DNA from: Parasutterella excrementihominis YIT 11859
GTDB taxonomy: Bacteria > Pseudomonadota > Gammaproteobacteria > Burkholderiales > Burkholderiaceae_F
Direction of reading: 5' to 3'
Length of the DNA stretch: 64,000 nt
NCBI RefSeq assembly: GCF_000205025.1
Contig: NZ_GL883727.1
Coordinates: forward strand, 30,910-94,909
The position numbers were made by a program, and so were the translations under genes. This document shows positions 15,897-23,979 of the stretch, piece by piece; within the stretch, counting starts at the first letter, position 1, and each line of letters starts with the position of its first letter. Under the pieces are notes generated by a model. It searched no databases, had not been told where the DNA came from, and worked only from the letters and a program-made list of their open reading frames with translations.

Positions 15897-18242
15897 TTAC
15901 AGGATTGTAATTTTCTTTCCGGCAATTCTCGCTAAAAGATTCTTAATTCCTCCGGTCTTGAATTTAACAATCAAGACCATGTCGTCCCCTGCTCCCTGAG
16001 TGTCAAGGATGACACCGGGACCAAATTTTTCATGATTAATATTAATACCTGCTTTATAGGGTGAATCAGAATTCTGTTTAGCACGTATTTTCTGAGTTTG
16101 GAGTTTTTCTTTCTTCGTTTCAATAATTCCCTTCGCCCATTCAGGAACATTTGAAGCGAATCTATGGCCGGACGGTTTTGTAGATCCGCCACAAGAAGAA
16201 TTGCGATAAGAACTTGAATAATTTTTATTCGAGCCGGATCGGCTTCCCCAAGAGTCTTCATCTTCCGCTTCGTAACGTGACTCGAACGGATTTCTGCTCA
16301 GCCACTTGAGCGTCTCTCCCGGAATTTCTGTGAGGAAGGAACTCGGATAGCTTGAGAAACTTCTGCCCTGGAGCATGCGTTCTTCGGCAAGCGTCAGATA
16401 AAGTTCTTTCCTTGCTCGAGTAATCGCCACGTACATGAGGCGGCGTTCTTCCTGAAGGGCCTTTTTGTCATTCTTGCTTCTGAAGTGCGGGAACATGTCT
16501 TCTTCCAAACCGGTAATGAAGACAATATCGAATTCCAAACCTTTCGAGGCGTGTACAGTCATCAGCTGGACAGCATCTTGACCGACCTGAGCTTGGTTTT
16601 CTCCGGCTTCTAAACTGGCATGAGAAACGAATCCTGCTAAAGCAGAAAGATTCTCAACCGCCGTGCCGTCGGAATTTTCCGTATCGATGGCTTCTTCTTT
16701 AATGAAGCCCTGAGCCGCGGACGTTAATTCCTGTAAGTTTTCAATACGCTCGCTGCCGTTCGGATCCAATTCGTACATATTCCTCAGGCCGCTCTTTTCA
16801 ACAGTGAAGTCGACGAAAGCGGGAAGCGGCATTTCGTCTTTTGCAACACGCAGTGTGTCGATGATCTCCTTGAAAGCGGCAAATTTATTGGCCGCCGCTC
16901 CACGGATGTACTGCATAGATTCAAATAAGGAAATGCCGTTCGTCGTCGCAAAATCCACAAGGTTTTCAATGGACTTTGCGCCGATTCCGCGGGCCGGTAC
17001 GTTAACGACTCTTAAGAATGCAGAATCGTCTGAAGGGTTCTCGGCCAAGCGCATGTAAGCCATAGCGTTCTTAATTTCAGCACGATCGAAGAATCGTAGA
17101 CCGCCGTAAACCATGAACGGAATACCGCGTCTTGTCAGTTCCGTTTCAAACAAACGAGACTGCGCGTTGGAGCGATAAAGAATGGCGATATCTTCAGGAG
17201 AGACGCCTTTGTCGATGTATTCCTGAATCGTGGAACAAACAAAGCGGGCTTCATCAAAGTCATTGTCCGAACGGTTGGCTCTGATCTTCTCGCCTTTGCC
17301 AGCATCCGTCCACAAGTTCTTGCCCATGCGCTCAGAGTTGTTGGAAATCAAAGCGTTAGCAGCATCAAGAATGTTGCCTTGAGAACGATAGTTTTGTTCA
17401 AGTCGGATCGGTTCTCCGATTCTGAACTCTTGAACAAAGGACATCATATTGCCGACGTTGGCGCCGCGGAAAGCATAAATCGACTGGTCATCGTCGCCGA
17501 CCGCAAAGACCGCGTTCGGCGGATTTTTTTCTCCCAAGCCGGCCAAAAGCTTCAGCCATTCATACTGGAGAACGTTGGTGTCCTGAAACTCATCTACTAA
17601 GATAAAACGGAAACGTTCCTGGTAATGATGACGAATCATTTCGTTACGGCTCAAAAGCTCATAGGCTCTTAAGAGCAGTTCCGCAAAGTCGCAGGCTCCT
17701 TCTCTCTGAAGCACTGCTTCGTACATGGCATAAATCTGAATATATGCCTTGTCTTTAGAGAACTTTGAATAGACCTCAGAGGCGCGCTTGCCTTCTTCCT
17801 TGCAGCGGTTGATGAAGTTTTGTACCTCACGAGGCTTGAACTCTTCCGTATCAATGCCGTTTGCCTTCATCACGCGTTTGATCACGCCGAGCTGGTCGCT
17901 CATATCCAAAATGGCAAACGTCGACGGAAGGCCGGCTTCCTGATGATGCAGACGCAGCAAACGGTTGCATAAGCCATGGAAAGTACCGACCCACATAGCA
18001 CGCGGGTTGATCGGAATCATGTTCTGCAGGCGAGCCAGCATTTCTTTGGCAGCCTTATTCGTAAAGGTCACCGCAAGAATCTCGCTCGGATGAGCCATAT
18101 TCTGTTGAAGCAGGTAGGCAATGCGGCTTGTTAAGACGCGCGTCTTCCCCGAGCCGGCGCCGGCAAGAATCAATGCAGACTTCGGTTCGGCAGTCACTGC
18201 CTGGGCTTGTTGCTTATTAAGCGATTCAGTAATGGATTGCAT
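15897..18242 (-). CDS. uvrD: UvrD/PcrA-type 3'-5' DNA helicase
   Basis: An SF1A helicase of 781 residues if it starts at the ATG at 18242 (AGAAG just upstream). A TTG six codons earlier is the alternative and lacks a ribosome-binding site. Motif I is LAGAGSGKTR near residue 25, motif II VDEFQDTN near 216, motif IV EQNYRSQGNI near 282, and motif V/VI MTVHASKGLEFDIVFITG and YVAITRARKELYL near 560-610. The C-terminus carries the Tudor-like tail (FGPGVILDTQGAGDDMVLIVKF). It acts in nucleotide excision and mismatch repair by unwinding nicked DNA. It is followed by its own terminator. Upstream the accessory operon runs in the same direction, ending 160 bp before this start. Confidence 0.9.
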   Translation of the reverse strand: MQSITESLNKQQAQAVTAEPKSALILAGAGSGKTRVLTSRIAYLLQQNMAHPSEILAVTFTNKAAKEMLARLQNMIPINPRAMWVGTFHGLCNRLLRLHHQEAGLPSTFAILDMSDQLGVIKRVMKANGIDTEEFKPREVQNFINRCKEEGKRASEVYSKFSKDKAYIQIYAMYEAVLQREGACDFAELLLRAYELLSRNEMIRHHYQERFRFILVDEFQDTNVLQYEWLKLLAGLGEKNPPNAVFAVGDDDQSIYAFRGANVGNMMSFVQEFRIGEPIRLEQNYRSQGNILDAANALISNNSERMGKNLWTDAGKGEKIRANRSDNDFDEARFVCSTIQEYIDKGVSPEDIAILYRSNAQSRLFETELTRRGIPFMVYGGLRFFDRAEIKNAMAYMRLAENPSDDSAFLRVVNVPARGIGAKSIENLVDFATTNGISLFESMQYIRGAAANKFAAFKEIIDTLRVAKDEMPLPAFVDFTVEKSGLRNMYELDPNGSERIENLQELTSAAQGFIKEEAIDTENSDGTAVENLSALAGFVSHASLEAGENQAQVGQDAVQLMTVHASKGLEFDIVFITGLEEDMFPHFRSKNDKKALQEERRLMYVAITRARKELYLTLAEERMLQGRSFSSYPSSFLTEIPGETLKWLSRNPFESRYEAEDEDSWGSRSGSNKNYSSSYRNSSCGGSTKPSGHRFASNVPEWAKGIIETKKEKLQTQKIRAKQNSDSPYKAGININHEKFGPGVILDTQGAGDDMVLIVKFKTGGIKNLLARIAGKKITIL

Positions 18243-18401
18243 TCTTTTCTTCTCATCCAAAGGAGTGAGAAGTCTAGCAAACGCATCTGCTCGCTGCAGA
18301 CCCAGTGACGAACGTTTACTTCTTCATAAAGGTAAATCTCATCTATAAATTACAAACGGAACAAGATCCTTCTGCCCTTTATTAGAATTTAAAAATAAGT
18401 T

Positions 18402-19681
18402 TTACTCGGGTTCATAAACTAGGATGTCTATCAATGCCAACCTTGAGTTCCAAATTTGACGCTCTTTCGTTTGAGCCTTAGGTGGCTTTGAGTTATACCA
18501 TTCCGTGGAGTAAAAGAGTCGCAATAATTTTTGGTAGTTTTTAACTGTTGGATAATCACCTTTTAATTTCCCAAGTAAGTTTAGTTTCCTTACTGATCCT
18601 CCGTTGTAAGAAAATGCTAAATCTGGCCTGGTTATTGCTAAAAACCTTGAAGCAGAAGCCACTCCAATTTCTGGAAGAGAGTCCAACTCTTTTAGGAAAC
18701 TTATAACCACATCTGCTTTTTCATCCACACTTAATCCGTCCACATTAACTTCTTTAAAGCTTTTAAGAATTTTAATTATTTTCTTTCGTTCTTCTAGGTT
18801 TCTATCCTTCACCAGGACAGAGCACAATCCTCCCCGAGCCTGAAGGGAACCCAAGAATTTGTACGGGAAAACATTCCCTGCCAATACATTGCCGTATACA
18901 GGCTTCCATCTCCGGCTCGATAGCAACTCAGCAGTCAAACTGAAAAGATTGGACCACGGATCATTGCGAGGATCCCCAAGAATGGTTTCTCTAGAAAAAT
19001 TATTAAAATTTGGCGCGGCTTTTTGAAGACTATCTTTATACTTTTTCCAGTCCGTTAGATATTTTCTTTCCATCAGCCAATTACCAACGTCCTCCATATC
19101 GGTTGAATCCGGGTCTCGACCATCGTTCACCAGTTTATTACCTGCAAATTGAGCGCCAAGTCGGTCCCTCTCCTCTAGCGTTATCTCGTGAGAATTTTTC
19201 CAAGTTTCTTCAAACCAATTAACCAATTTTTCATTCTTTCCTTTCAACTCGACAAGAAGTTCTTTATTTTGTAAAAGTCCTGCCTTTGTAAAATTCATAC
19301 TTCCGATGAGAACTCTAGTCCCACCCACTTCGTCATAAAAAAATATAGTTTTGGATGAAAGATTTTTTCATATAATTCTGCATTTGGGATTTTTATTTCA
19401 AAGCATCCTTTATATTCTTTCCATTCCCTTTTCCCAAGTTCAAAAATCTCTGGATCCGTCCCTCCGAAATTTATTCCCGATATGATCCTTAAAAAAACAC
19501 CGTTAATCGAAGGACGTAACTCTTCCATTCTTATTCCTATCTTATCCAATACATCAGATTTCGTTACCCATGCGGAACAAATATCTATCTTTTTAGAGGA
19601 TGAAATTAATTTTTCAATTCGCCCTTGTATGTTTTCAATCAAAGATAATTCGACTTGTTCAAGATTTTTTAAATCCTTCAT
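18402..19681 (-). pseudogene. Phospholipase-D-type nuclease with a frameshift inside the HKD motif
   Basis: Two overlapping frames form one gene. The first (19681 down to 19295) ends just after FHPKLYFF; the second picks up at GGTRVLIGSMNFTKAGLLQNKE. Joined, they give a PLD motif HxKxYxF...GSxNFTxxGL..N of the HKD nuclease type. The break falls at a T7 tract on the coding strand (19337-19343). One extra T restores the frame and inserts YDEV between the halves, giving about 426 residues. The C-terminal ~200 residues carry a conserved-looking helical domain (GVASASRFLAITRPDLAFSY, then EWYNSKPP and IWNSRLALIDILVYE), which resembles helix-hairpin-helix DNA-binding folds. A single HKD suggests a dimer. 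GGAG precedes the ATG at 19681. It could be a true pseudogene, slippage-controlled, or an assembly error. Confidence 0.75.
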
Positions 19682-19723
19682 TTAATACTCCTTGATTTGG
19701 GAATCCAGATTTTTATTAAAAAA

Positions 19724-20524
19724 CTACTTGCTTTTTCGATAGTCAAACATTACTTTAAAGTCTCTCATTCCCTCAGTTTTTTTTAGTTTTTTAAAAAATA
19801 CCCTTGAGCTTATCTCTTTATATGTTCTCGGCTTAGTCGTCCCGATATGAAGAGCTTGCCTCAAATCCTGGTTCATTTCGTACAAATCGTAGGGATCGTC
19901 GGTAGATGGTGTTATAAAGGTATCGCCTATTTCAAAATCGACATCTTCATTCACCCTAAGTAAACGTTTTAAAAATTCATTTTCAGTACCGTCGAATAAA
20001 TCAACCTCTTTCCTAGTCAGAAGCCTTGATTTTTTTCTTCCGAACGATTTTTTGGCATTCATATTGGAATTAATCAAATAAAAATCTTCAAACGGTTCGT
20101 TGTAAATTATTTGTTTTAATTTTCCAAAGTTTGCAAAAAGCAGTGAGTAATAAAATAAAAAATATCCGTGATATGGCTCTACCAACACCTCGAAATCACC
20201 TTTTCCATCTCCTCTGAGATATACGTTTTTTCCTCCGTCAAGAAGCCAGTCATATAAAAAAAGACCAATACCTTCCTCAGAAGTAAAAGAGAAAAAAGCG
20301 ATTTGCGGAGCAAATGTCTTTTTACTAATAGCAAATGCTACCTCTGCAGTCTGATCCTTGTATTGTCTGTTAGAAAAAAAGAGAAACGCCGTTGCACATC
20401 TCTGACTGTAGTATTTGAATCGATTTAGTCCGCATCTTTTAGCTTGAGGATCTACTACAGCTTCGCCGTCAGGTAAAAGCGTGAATCCCCCGGGAATCTT
20501 CAAATTTTTATCAGTTGTATTCAT
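19724..20524 (-). CDS. Unknown protein, paralogue B of a tandem pair
   Basis: I do not recognise this family. About 266 residues from ATG 20524, which follows GAGGGG by 10 bp; a GTG at 20542 overlapping the previous stop is an alternative. It shares ordered blocks with the gene before it: NRFKYY...CATAFLFF, EEGIGLFLYDWLL, YYSLLFANFGKL, DFYLINSNMNAKKSFG, LTRKEVD and a C-terminal MFDYRK. No signal peptide or membrane helix is clear. The blocks suggest one compact alpha/beta domain. It lies 42 bp before the nuclease gene and is clearly part of the same operon. Base composition is AT-rich, unlike the flanking housekeeping genes. Confidence 0.7.
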   Translation of the reverse strand: MNTTDKNLKIPGGFTLLPDGEAVVDPQAKRCGLNRFKYYSQRCATAFLFFSNRQYKDQTAEVAFAISKKTFAPQIAFFSFTSEEGIGLFLYDWLLDGGKNVYLRGDGKGDFEVLVEPYHGYFLFYYSLLFANFGKLKQIIYNEPFEDFYLINSNMNAKKSFGRKKSRLLTRKEVDLFDGTENEFLKRLLRVNEDVDFEIGDTFITPSTDDPYDLYEMNQDLRQALHIGTTKPRTYKEISSRVFFKKLKKTEGMRDFKVMFDYRKSK

Positions 20525-20541
20525 AAGATAATTACCCCTCA

Positions 20542-21330
20542 CTATTCTTTCTTATAGTCGAACAAGACCGTAAAGTCAGTCAGTTGAGCCGTCCGTAAAA
20601 CAATTTCGAAAAGAGGATTTGACATTATTTCTTCATACATCATTTTTCTGCCGTCGCCCAAACAGACATCTTTTTCCAACACTTCTCGTAAATTATTTGG
20701 TAAGTTCGTGGTCAGTGACCTACGATATAAATGCTCTTGAACATTGATTTCTTCAATCTCGATATTGCTATCACTATTCAGTTGCAAAATTATCCGTAGA
20801 AATTCTTCTTCAGCTATTGGTTTACTGTCTGCTTCTTTTCTGGTTAAAGGAGTAAATCTGGCTTTACCGAAAGATTTAGGAGAATTTAGATCCGACTTAA
20901 TCAAGTAAAAATCATCAATTGCATCCTTGTAAATAAAATGTGTAAGTCCTCCAAAGGTTGAAAAAAGCAATGAATAGTAATACATATAGCTTCCTCGGTC
21001 AGGGATAACAAGACCAACAAAATTATTCTTGTTTTCTCTCTTCAATGATAGATTTCTTCCACTCCTTAGAAGCCAGTCGAAAAGAAATAAGCCTTCACCA
21101 CTTTCGCAATGAAAAGGTATAAAACCAATTTCCGCAGCCTTTGCTTTCTCTTCAATCTGCTTAACAACTGATTGAGTAAACTCATTGAAATCTTTTCTTG
21201 GGAAAAATAAAACCGAAGTTGTACATTTTCCGCAAAGAAACCTGAGCCTGTTTATGCCAATTTCTTTTCTTGGAAGGCTTGTAGTAACATAACCATTGGG
21301 ATGAATCTCGTAACCGTGTAACGCTTTCAT
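20542..21330 (-). CDS. Unknown protein, paralogue A of a tandem pair
   Basis: A 262-residue protein of unrecognised family. Blocks shared with the next gene are INRLRFLCGKCTTSVLFF (27-43), SGEGLFLFDWLL (77-88), YYSLLFSTFGGL (118-129), DDFYLIKSDLNSPKSFG (139-155), LTRKEAD (162-168) and the C-terminal LFDYKK. A CGKC pair at 33-36 is unique to this copy. The two copies arose by duplication and have diverged deeply outside these blocks, so they may form a heterodimer. The stop codon is within a few bases of the next gene's ribosome-binding site, consistent with translational coupling. The ATG at 21330 has only a weak GGA upstream. No enzyme motif is apparent. Confidence 0.72.
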   Translation of the reverse strand: MKALHGYEIHPNGYVTTSLPRKEIGINRLRFLCGKCTTSVLFFPRKDFNEFTQSVVKQIEEKAKAAEIGFIPFHCESGEGLFLFDWLLRSGRNLSLKRENKNNFVGLVIPDRGSYMYYYSLLFSTFGGLTHFIYKDAIDDFYLIKSDLNSPKSFGKARFTPLTRKEADSKPIAEEEFLRIILQLNSDSNIEIEEINVQEHLYRRSLTTNLPNNLREVLEKDVCLGDGRKMMYEEIMSNPLFEIVLRTAQLTDFTVLFDYKKE

Positions 21331-21440
21331 TTTTAATCCAATCTATATTTTATTGTTTCGTCCGTAGAAGAATTTGATTGAAAAAGAGCTAGATTTATTC
21401 CGTCAGTAACAACAATTACTAGGCCTATTATCTTCTTTGC

Positions 21441-22229
21441 CTAAAGAGAGCTATAAACTTTAAAAGGATACTCTCCTATTCGTTCCATATATATTGATTC
21501 TCTGTCGTAATTTTTTAGGGTCTGATGAAAATGAAATACCTTTGATAGCTCTTTTTCTTTTATTCCATACGACAGACGCGTCGTTAGATTGATTTTTATT
21601 AAAGGATCTAACTTCCCAAGTCCTTCTTCAGTTTCGCCGACAATTACGAAGTACCCTGCTCTTCTTCCATTTTGGATAATCTTTAGAAGAAAATCTTTAT
21701 ATAGAGGATCGTAACATTCCAAAAATGAAGTTCCTTTTTCTACTAAGATGATTTGTATTTTTCCATTACGGATAAATTTTTCAAATTCTTCCAAATTGGC
21801 TGGACTTCTCTTATCTTGAGGTGATAAATAATTTTGTAATGATTTTCTTTTAAATTTTAGGTCACAAAAGTCTCTTACATTAAACTTTTTCATCTCCTCC
21901 AATCGATCACTCATAGACTCATAAAAATCTTTGACTTTCAGAGGATTCCGCAAATCATAAGTTCCCCTTGTCGTCAAATTAAAACCATATTCTTCTTGGA
22001 TGCCATCATATTTGGAAATTTTGGTTACACAGACGGCCATTGAAAGTCCGTTAAAAAAGCGTTCACAGTAATCAAATAGAAATCTGAGCTGCTTAAGATC
22101 TCCGGCCGCCATGAGAATGTGCGGATTAATCGTAAGGTCCAGGACCGTTTTGCCTTCATCCGAAGCCTTTACGAAAGGAAGAGGAAGGAGGATTTCACAA
22201 AATTTCTTCTGCTTCACAACGTTTTTCAT
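21441..22229 (-). CDS. FtsK/SpoIIIE-like motor domain without Walker A and Walker B (pseudo-ATPase)
   Basis: The 262-residue protein lines up by eye, without large gaps, with the RecA-fold motor of FtsK. DEGKTVLDLTINPHILMAAG (24-43) matches the GKDxxGxxVxxDLxxMPHLLVAG strand; SDRLEEMKKFNVRDF (107-121) matches ERRYxxMxxxGVRNI; GRRAGYFVIVG (188-198) matches the KGRAAGIHLxxAT sensor; LIKINLTTRLSYGI (210-223) matches GLIKxNxPTRIAFxV. The P-loop GxTGSGKS is replaced by AAGDLKQLR (41-49), and the Walker B DE by LVEKGTSF (162-169). It should keep the fold but not hydrolyse ATP, and might bind DNA or a partner. It sits 19 bp after the Cys-rich gene. The alignment is from memory of the family, not computed. 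Confidence 0.6.
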   Translation of the reverse strand: MKNVVKQKKFCEILLPLPFVKASDEGKTVLDLTINPHILMAAGDLKQLRFLFDYCERFFNGLSMAVCVTKISKYDGIQEEYGFNLTTRGTYDLRNPLKVKDFYESMSDRLEEMKKFNVRDFCDLKFKRKSLQNYLSPQDKRSPANLEEFEKFIRNGKIQIILVEKGTSFLECYDPLYKDFLLKIIQNGRRAGYFVIVGETEEGLGKLDPLIKINLTTRLSYGIKEKELSKVFHFHQTLKNYDRESIYMERIGEYPFKVYSSL

Positions 22230-22248
22230 AGTTCTCTTGCCTAGCTTA

Positions 22249-23466
22249 TCAAGTGAGGATTGTTCTTAAAACCTCGTACAACCTCTTCGGCACATCTCTG
22301 TCATATGTAGACCTTGAAAATTGAGAGTTCTCCTTGTTATCACCAAAACCATCTTTAAAAAGTTCTGATTGGTTTGCAGCCTCCCTGCTTTTAACCGAAA
22401 CGTTCGCTAACACTTTGAGTTTTTCGTCTATTTTTTCTTCAAACTCCCTACTATTTTCTTGTTTCTTATCTTCCCTTCTTGCTGGAGTAATGCATCTGTT
22501 CTCTCGAATGGAGAAGCTAACGATATCGACATCGTTTAAAGACCCATCCTGTCTGTGAGTTTGTTCCTCTTTTTCTGTTTCGACTTCGATTGTGAAATCC
22601 TCTGAACTGCAAACTTCTAAAACCGGGCCTTCACTTTCGTCCTCTCCTTCGGGAGTGACAGGAAAGAGATCTTCCATGTCATCTCCCTGACCGCTATCCA
22701 TTGGGAGGTCAAGAGAATCTTCAAAAATGCTTATGTGTTTCGGTATCGTCGGGGTGGAGAAAGTACGACTTAAAAATAAATCTAAAGTTTCTTCTTTCGA
22801 GTTTTTATCTTTTTGAAATTCTTTAGATTTTTTTTTACAGCCTTCAATTCGTCTGAACCCATTGTGAATATCAAAGTCTTCTTCTAATAATTCATCGAAT
22901 GCCCTGCAGAATGGATAGGGCTCACTTCGATCTGCTTTAAAGGCACTATAAGAGTAAAGAGAATCACAACCATAAGGTAGCGAATTAATTTTCGAAGAAA
23001 AATCTTCTAATGCTTTTTTTAGGCACGCTAAGGTGTAAAAGCAATCGCTACAACTAACGGCTTCGTCCAGGTATTGGACCGATTTGATGTAATTTTTGTC
23101 ATTTTTTCTTTTATCTCTTTCTTGAAGAAAGTTTTTTCTCGATATAAGCGCACAGTAGCAACTATTCAGGCAATGAAGTTCTTCCGGGATCTCTTCCTGC
23201 TCAAAAGGATCTTCTAGATAAACATAGTAATGCCGTCCAACACCATCAAAAGTTTGAATAATAACCGCCTCTAAATCTTTAAGAAACTTCTCCCCGTCAC
23301 CTGACGCACAAATGTTAGAAAGGTAGGCATTCGCTCTCATGGTATGAGTTAGCTTAAGTTCAGGATCTGTGGCCTTCTTAGATAACACTTGGTGATGGAG
23401 GGCTTTATAAAGCGAATACCAGCAAACAAGCTTTTCCTGAAAAAGAACTTCACACGAACTAACCAT
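22249..23466 (-). CDS. Unknown Cys-rich protein with acidic middle; first gene of the accessory operon
   Basis: About 405 residues from the ATG at 23466, preceded by GAGGGG; a GTG one codon earlier is also possible. Residues 1-210 look helical and hold twelve cysteines, clustered as CLNSCYC (100-106) and CSDCFYTLAC (140-149); that spacing could bind zinc, but no standard finger is clear. Residues ~245-310 are very acidic and low in complexity (GQGDDMEDLF, EGEDESEG), probably disordered. The C-terminal ~80 residues are charged and helical. No signal peptide. I recognise no family. The position at the head of the operon suggests a scaffold or sensor, but that is a guess. Confidence 0.65.
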   Translation of the reverse strand: MVSSCEVLFQEKLVCWYSLYKALHHQVLSKKATDPELKLTHTMRANAYLSNICASGDGEKFLKDLEAVIIQTFDGVGRHYYVYLEDPFEQEEIPEELHCLNSCYCALISRKNFLQERDKRKNDKNYIKSVQYLDEAVSCSDCFYTLACLKKALEDFSSKINSLPYGCDSLYSYSAFKADRSEPYPFCRAFDELLEEDFDIHNGFRRIEGCKKKSKEFQKDKNSKEETLDLFLSRTFSTPTIPKHISIFEDSLDLPMDSGQGDDMEDLFPVTPEGEDESEGPVLEVCSSEDFTIEVETEKEEQTHRQDGSLNDVDIVSFSIRENRCITPARREDKKQENSREFEEKIDEKLKVLANVSVKSREAANQSELFKDGFGDNKENSQFSRSTYDRDVPKRLYEVLRTILT

Positions 23467-23515
23467 CACCTTCCCCTCTCAAAAATTTTGTTAGAACAGC
23501 TCCTCTTGTAAAATT

Positions 23516-23544
23516 TTATTACATTTGTTAATTGTGGGGCACAA
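23516..23544 (-). promoter_or_regulatory. Candidate promoter of the accessory operon
   Basis: On the minus strand, TTGTGC (23544-23539) and TAATAA (23521-23516) are separated by 17 bp, about 50 bp before the first gene of the operon. Both boxes are imperfect. Confidence 0.35.
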
Positions 23545-23979
23545 CATTTTCAGATAACCGCCAGCTAGGCAGTCTTGCTTGTTGTTTATTAGACGTTACA
23601 TTCAACGCATATAACCACGTTAGCAATAATAAAACGCAAGCCCAAGCTCTATTTTTCGAACGTTTCCAAAAAGTTAAAGGGTGTACCCTTGCTTAACTTC
23701 AAGCTCCGTCCGAAAATGTAACTTCCTATTAGCTTGTCCATTGTCTTCTCCAGTTCTTTCAAGCCCCGGATCCTTGCTGCGTTTCTAATCATCAATCAAC
23801 AGAGCAAAATATTGCCTTTATCTGTCCTTTGCTGAGGTTTTCGATAAAAATTTGTGCCTGATTTAGCTTCTCTAATATAAGTAGACAACCCGAATGGCTT
23901 TCTTGCGGCAAAGCCGAAACTTTCGACTCCATCACCTATAATTGACACATTTTCCAGCTTCTTTAACTAAAGAACTCTC
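23545..23979. other. Intergenic region between the accessory operon and leuS, with a dyad
   Basis: No gene is seen. An interrupted dyad lies at 23672-23698 (AGTTAA on the left, AAGGGTGTACCCTT in the centre, TTAACT on the right); it could be an operator for the divergent genes. I find no tRNA, integrase or direct repeat marking an insertion end. Confidence 0.4.

Noticed and set aside
18402..23979. Prophage or integrative element
   Set aside because: No integrase, capsid, portal, recombinase or flanking direct repeat is present. Only the AT-rich operon itself is seen.
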